A stretch of 9,375 nucleotides of DNA. Source: an uncultured Collinsella sp. GTDB taxonomy: Bacteria > Actinomycetota > Coriobacteriia > Coriobacteriales > Coriobacteriaceae. Location: assembly GCA_958348565.1 (NCBI GenBank), contig CATVZP010000078.1:1-9375 (forward strand), written 5' to 3'. Both the position numbers and the translations under genes were made by a program. The notes under the pieces were generated by a model that was not told where the DNA came from, searched no databases, and saw nothing but the letters and a program-made list of their open reading frames with translations. Below are positions 6,536-9,375 of the stretch, piece after piece; position 1 is the first letter of the stretch, and every line of letters starts with the position of its first letter.

Positions 6536-6800
6536 CACAAAACAGGCAGTCTGCCCGTAAAAGCTCTTCGCTTAACCACCCAGCTTAGATGCCCTCGCCC
6601 GCGTATTCGCGCGCTCGCATCCGTTACTCGGCTGGCCTGTATCGACGGCCATCTCGGCGATGTCTACTAAGACGAACCTGCGCGGCACGTCCGTTGGGAC
6701 CGCAGCTCCGGGGTGATTTTCATCAGTCGCATGCACGGGTTCTCAGCGCTCCCCGCTCTCTGTAGCATGCGGACGGCCGACTACTCGTCCCCATCAACGC
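6499..6800 (-). promoter_or_regulatory. T-box riboswitch (tRNA-Ile sensing) of ileS
   Basis: All T-box parts can be traced on the minus strand. Stem I: GGGG (6792-6789) pairs with CCCC (6713-6710). Above it are the loop-E motif AGTA (6785-6782) and the specifier loop with GAAA-ATC-A, in which ATC (6717-6715) is an isoleucine codon followed by the usual A. The distal part AGAGAGCGGGG...GCTGAGA (6761-6742) is the conserved stem I head. Stem II-like and stem III-like hairpins follow, for example GATGC/GCATC just before the T-box. The antiterminator has A1 AAGCTGGG (6586-6579) with CCCAGCTT (6526-6519), a 7-nt bulge TGGTTAA (6578-6572), and A2 GCGAAG (6571-6566) with CTTCGT (6532-6527). TGGT in the bulge fits the ACCA end of tRNA-Ile. 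By the established mechanism, uncharged tRNA-Ile stabilises the antiterminator and switches ileS on. The bulge departs from the usual TGGNACC. Confidence 0.92.
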
Positions 6801-6811
6801 TTATGCGGAGT

Positions 6812-6820
6812 ATGCTAGCA
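6812..6820 (-). promoter_or_regulatory. Possible extended -10 promoter of the ileS leader
   Basis: TGC-TAGCAT on the minus strand, ending about 20 nt before the GGGG of T-box stem I, a natural distance for transcription start. The -35 region (TTTTTC at a 17-nt spacing) is poor. A TATAAA at 6860-6855 is an alternative that would give a leader about 40 nt longer. Confidence 0.35.
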
Positions 6821-6893
6821 CGTTCCGCGCCGGCGAAAAACCCTCAACACTGGTTTTATACGTTCGAAATTTCTCGCGGCTGTGGACCTTCTC

Positions 6894-6923
6894 TTGGAGC
6901 AAAATACCTGAAAGCACTTTATC
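6894..6923 (+). promoter_or_regulatory. Possible promoter of the dehydrogenase gene
   Basis: TTGGAG (6894-6899), 18 nt, then TTTATC (6918-6923). Transcription would begin just before the ribosome site AGAAGG (6931-6936), giving a very short leader. An alternative A/T-rich box is at 6855-6860. CGTTCGA (6861-6867) and its inverted copy TCGAACG (6923-6929) bracket this stretch and might be a regulator site. Confidence 0.25.
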
Positions 6924-6941
6924 GAACGAAAGAAGGTTGCT

Positions 6942-8024
6942 ATGCGCACGATTGGAATGAGCGACTACACCGTTGGCGAGGATTGCTTTGACGAGCTGCC
7001 CACCGCACTGGCGGAGTACGGAGCGACCAAGGTCGCGATCATCGGTGGCAAGCGGGCACTGGCTGCAGCGCTGCCGGGCATCGAGGCGGCTCTTGAAGGT
7101 ACCGATGTCGAGGTTCTGGAGACGCGCGTCTATGGCACCAACAGTACGCGTGCCAATATCGCCAAAGTCGTGAACTCTCCTGCCTGCCAGGAGGCTGATG
7201 TTCTTATCGCCTGCGGCGGCGGCAAGGCGCTCGACACCGTCAAGACGGCGGCCATCAAGCTCAAGAAGATCGTCTTCACTGTCCCGACGATCTGTTCCAA
7301 CTGCTCCGCCGCGACCGCCATTGCCGTCGTGTACAACGACGACGGCTCGCTCGAGGGCTATTCGTACCCCAACCGACCGGCGCACATCTTCATCAACCCC
7401 AAGATCATCGCCGAGGCTCCGGCGGAGTACTTCTGGGCCGGCGTGGGCGATGCCCTGTCCAAGCAGCCCGAGGTCGAGTACGCAACGAGCGCCGGTAATT
7501 TGGAGCACACCGCCGGTCTTGGCCTGGCGCTTGCCCACACCTGCTCCGAGCCGCTGTTTACCTATGGCGTCCAGGGTCTTGAGGACGTGCGCCAGGACCT
7601 GTCGAGCGAGGCCGTCAAGCAAATCGCACTCGATATCGTGGTCAATACGGGCTATGTCTCGAACCTGACGAACCAGAACGATTACTACTACAACTCGAGC
7701 GTGGCGCACGCATTCTACAACGCCACCTGCAGCATTCCGCGCGAGGGCACCTACCTGCACGGCGAGGTCGTGAGCCTGGGCGTGCTCGTGTTGTTCGCCT
7801 ACACGGGCGACACCGAGAACCTTGAGCGCTACGCCGCCTTTAACAAGCAGATGGGCCTGCCCGTGACGCTTGAGCAGGTCGGACTTTCCGAGGCCGACAT
7901 TCCTGCCCTGTGCGAGTACGCGCACGCCACCAACGAGTGGAAGCAGGGAAACCCCGAGCCCTTCACCGACGAAAAATTCGCCGCCGCCATCAAGGCCGCC
8001 AACGCCTACGGCCACACGCTCTAG
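6942..8024 (+). CDS. Iron-containing alcohol dehydrogenase, GldA/HcxA-like
   Basis: A 360-residue NAD(P)-dependent polyol or hydroxyacid dehydrogenase. An N-terminal dinucleotide-binding domain carries VAIIGGKRAL (31-40) and the family motif CGGGKALDTVK (91-101). PTICSNCSAATAIAVVY (115-131) borders the nicotinamide pocket. The all-helical C-terminal half carries the metal ligands D170 (GVGD), H256 (VAHAFYN) and H273 (LHGEV), matching the Asp-His-His set of glycerol dehydrogenase. The length is normal for the family. The substrate is not certain: glycerol dehydrogenase is one option, but the PTICSNCSA region with VVYNDDG also recalls the E. coli hydroxycarboxylate dehydrogenase HcxA (YbdH). 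The ATG at 6942 has AGAAGG 5 nt upstream. The gene stands alone on the plus strand, divergent from ileS, and ends at a strong terminator 10 nt after its stop. No partner genes of glycerol use are nearby. Confidence 0.9.
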   Translation: MRTIGMSDYTVGEDCFDELPTALAEYGATKVAIIGGKRALAAALPGIEAALEGTDVEVLETRVYGTNSTRANIAKVVNSPACQEADVLIACGGGKALDTVKTAAIKLKKIVFTVPTICSNCSAATAIAVVYNDDGSLEGYSYPNRPAHIFINPKIIAEAPAEYFWAGVGDALSKQPEVEYATSAGNLEHTAGLGLALAHTCSEPLFTYGVQGLEDVRQDLSSEAVKQIALDIVVNTGYVSNLTNQNDYYYNSSVAHAFYNATCSIPREGTYLHGEVVSLGVLVLFAYTGDTENLERYAAFNKQMGLPVTLEQVGLSEADIPALCEYAHATNEWKQGNPEPFTDEKFAAAIKAANAYGHTL

Positions 8025-8033
8025 ACCCAGGCC

Positions 8034-8077
8034 AAAACCACCACAAAGGTGACAGGCACCTTTGTGGTGGTTTTTTT
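8034..8077 (+). terminator. Terminator of the dehydrogenase gene; copy 2 of the 42-nt repeat; may work both ways
   Basis: An 18-bp perfect stem (8034-8051 with 8057-8074), a 5-nt loop ACAGG and a run of seven T (8071-8077) that partly belongs to the stem. The T-run overlaps the stop codon of the convergent DUF523 gene (8078-8076). Read on the minus strand it is followed by TTTTGG, so it may also end that gene. Confidence 0.9.
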
Positions 8078-8531
8078 ATTGCTCCACCATGCTGGGATCG
8101 AACTCGCTAGCCGGAATCACGCGGTACCCGTGGCGCAGGAGCAGGTCGACGAAAACACCGTTGCCCACGGTGAGCGTACCGCTGAACGTTCCGTCGTAGA
8201 TGCGACCTACGCCACACGAGGGGCTGCGGTCCTGCAGGATGCACGCGGCGATCTCTTCCGGACCGCCCGCTTGCTCGCACATATCGAGCGCACGTTGAGC
8301 GCCTAGGCGAAACTCGCGATCGACTGAGGTGCCCTCGCAGGTACGGACCTCGCCGTTCACAATCTCGGACGGCTTGCGCGGCGTGGGCAGGCCCCCAAAG
8401 ACCTCAGGGCACACCAAGAGGACCTCAGTCCCTGTACGCTCGCAGGCCTCGACCAGCTCGCGATGGTAATTGTCGAGCCCGTTATACTTGCAGCTCTCGC
8501 CCATCAAGCAGGCACTTACCACGATCTTCAT
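8076..8531 (-). CDS. DUF523 family protein
   Basis: A small cytoplasmic protein of 151 residues of the DUF523 (YbbK-like) family; its biochemical role is not established. It shows the conserved Cys pattern: SACLMGESCKYNG (C8, C14), LVCPEVFGGLPTPRKPSE (C41) and CILQDRSPSCGVG (C97, C106). The Cys placement suggests metal or thiol chemistry, but that is inference. I chose the ATG at 8531: GGGGAGAG (8545-8538) lies 6 nt upstream and the family normally begins right at this M-K-I-V-V-S-A-C. A longer frame from 8594 would run through the ftsH terminator hairpin and is rejected. The gene lies 76 nt downstream of ftsH on the same strand and converges with the dehydrogenase gene. I see no promoter in that 76 nt. 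Confidence 0.88.
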   Translation of the reverse strand: MKIVVSACLMGESCKYNGLDNYHRELVEACERTGTEVLLVCPEVFGGLPTPRKPSEIVNGEVRTCEGTSVDREFRLGAQRALDMCEQAGGPEEIAACILQDRSPSCGVGRIYDGTFSGTLTVGNGVFVDLLLRHGYRVIPASEFDPSMVEQ

Positions 8532-8553
8532 ATACAACTCTCCCCACGCAAAA

Positions 8554-8586
8554 CGCCCCATTTGAGATAAACACTCAAATGGGGCG
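8554..8586 (-). terminator. Rho-independent terminator of ftsH
   Basis: A 13-bp perfect stem (8554-8566 with 8574-8586) with a 7-nt loop, starting 21 nt after the ftsH stop and followed on the minus strand by TTTTG. It ends only 8-9 nt before the DUF523 ribosome binding site, so it may also act as an attenuator or processing hairpin between the two genes. Confidence 0.82.
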
Positions 8587-8607
8587 ATTGACACTGCGCA
8601 ACCAGTA

Positions 8608-9375
8608 TTACTGCTGCTTCGGCATCAGCGGATTCTCGCGCGTGAGGAGATTCATAAACTCCTCGCCCGTGATGGTCTCCTTCTTGTACAGATAACGAGC
8701 CAGCTCATGGAGCTTGAACTTGTTCTCCTTCAGGATCTGCAGAGCGCGATCGTGCGCATCCTCGATCAGCTTGGCGACAATCGCGTCCACGCGCTCGGCC
8801 GTACCGGGGGCGCAGGTGAGCGACGTGTCCTGGTTAAGGTACGCATTCTGAACGGTACCGAGTGCCATCATGCCAAACTCATCGGACATACCAAAGCGCG
8901 TCACCATGTTACGGGCGAGCTTGGTGGCCTGCTCGATATCGTTGGCGGCGCCGGTCGTCATCTCACCAAAGATGAGCTCCTCGGCTGCACGGCCACCGCA
9001 ATAGACGGCGAGCTTGTCCAGGACCTCCTGGCGCGTGGTCAGGAAGCGCTCATCCTCCTCGACCTGCATGGTGTAGCCCAGAGCACCGCTCGTGCGCGGC
9101 ACGATGGTGATCTTCGTGACCGGTGCAGAGCCCTTCTGGCGGGCGGCAACGATGGCATGGCCGATCTCGTGGTAAGAAACAACCTGCTTCTCGTGGTCGG
9201 ACAGCACCGTGGACTTACGCTGCTGGCCGGCGATGACGACCTCCACCGACTCCTCAAAATCGTCCTGCGTAGCGCGCTTGCGGCCCTCACGGACGGCACG
9301 CAGGGCGCCCTCGTTGATGATATTGGCCAGGTCGGCGCCCGAGGCACCGGGCGTGGCGCGGGCAATCGCGGTCAG
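8608..9375 (-). CDS. ftsH: ATP-dependent zinc metalloprotease FtsH, C-terminal part (cut by window edge)
   Basis: The last 255 residues of FtsH; the gene starts beyond the right edge. The visible part opens in the AAA+ lid (ARATPGASGADLANIINEGALRAV, from about residue 5), which contains the usual GADLAN...NEGA block. The M41 peptidase domain follows, with zinc site H69-E70-I-G-H73 and the third ligand D146 in TTGAANDIEQAT. Downstream parts (YCGGRAAEELIFGE; TRFGMSDEFG) are also typical. FtsH is a membrane-anchored hexamer that pulls in and degrades unneeded membrane and some soluble proteins. The membrane segments and Walker motifs are outside the window. The C-terminus is short after the peptidase domain and ends MPKQQ. 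A strong terminator follows the stop. Confidence 0.96.
   Translation of the reverse strand: MTAIARATPGASGADLANIINEGALRAVREGRKRATQDDFEESVEVVIAGQQRKSTVLSDHEKQVVSYHEIGHAIVAARQKGSAPVTKITIVPRTSGALGYTMQVEEDERFLTTRQEVLDKLAVYCGGRAAEELIFGEMTTGAANDIEQATKLARNMVTRFGMSDEFGMMALGTVQNAYLNQDTSLTCAPGTAERVDAIVAKLIEDAHDRALQILKENKFKLHELARYLYKKETITGEEFMNLLTRENPLMPKQQ

Noticed and set aside
6456..6800. A translation-controlling T-box as in ileS of some Actinobacteria
   Set aside because: A complete intrinsic terminator with six T is present and competes with the antiterminator, while the ribosome site lies outside both structures.
6801..8015. A 404-codon minus-strand frame opposite the dehydrogenase
   Set aside because: Antisense shadow of a gene with intact GGGK and Asp-His-His motifs; its low-complexity translation matches no family I know. 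Its 3' part also overlaps the T-box promoter region.
8532..8594. A 21-residue N-terminal extension of the DUF523 protein (start at 8594)
   Set aside because: It would be encoded by the ftsH terminator hairpin; the family normally starts at the M-K-I-V-V-S-A-C residues and GGGGAGAG supports 8531.

Overview
The window looks like chromosomal DNA of a moderately high-GC Gram-positive bacterium. My best guess is a gut Coriobacteriia such as Collinsella. This rests on base composition, the T-box-controlled ileS, the ileS-lspA-rluD gene order and the style of the intergenic palindromes, not on a database match. Six of the seven complete or partial minus-strand genes are typical housekeeping or envelope genes; one gene (an iron-type alcohol dehydrogenase) is on the plus strand.

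Layout from left to right. (1) 1-164, minus: the start of an A24-type prepilin peptidase cut by the window edge. (2) 197-237: a hairpin terminator that is one copy of a 42-nt repeat. (3) 246-1541, minus: a membrane-bound family 2 glycosyltransferase. (4) 1624-2637 and 2637-3236, minus: rluD and lspA, overlapping by one base, so lspA-rluD is one transcription unit. (5) 3237-3653: a 417-bp non-coding gap holding the probable lspA promoter, a terminator for ileS, and a cluster of three palindromic elements that share an 11-mer. (6) 3654-6455, minus: ileS, starting at a GTG. (7) 6456-6941: the ileS leader, a complete transcription-terminating T-box riboswitch with an ATC (isoleucine) specifier, plus the divergent promoter region. 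(8) 6942-8024, plus: a GldA/HcxA-like dehydrogenase, ended by the second copy of the 42-nt terminator repeat. (9) 8076-8531, minus: a DUF523 protein. (10) 8608-9375, minus: the C-terminal part of ftsH, with its own strong terminator.

Functionally, ileS expression is set by uncharged tRNA-Ile through the T-box. LspA matures lipoproteins, FtsH degrades membrane proteins, and the GT2 enzyme probably builds an envelope polysaccharide. No large new system is visible. The parts most worth attention are non-coding: the palindrome cluster between ileS and lspA, the near-identical terminator repeat used in both orientations, and the unusual T-box bulge.
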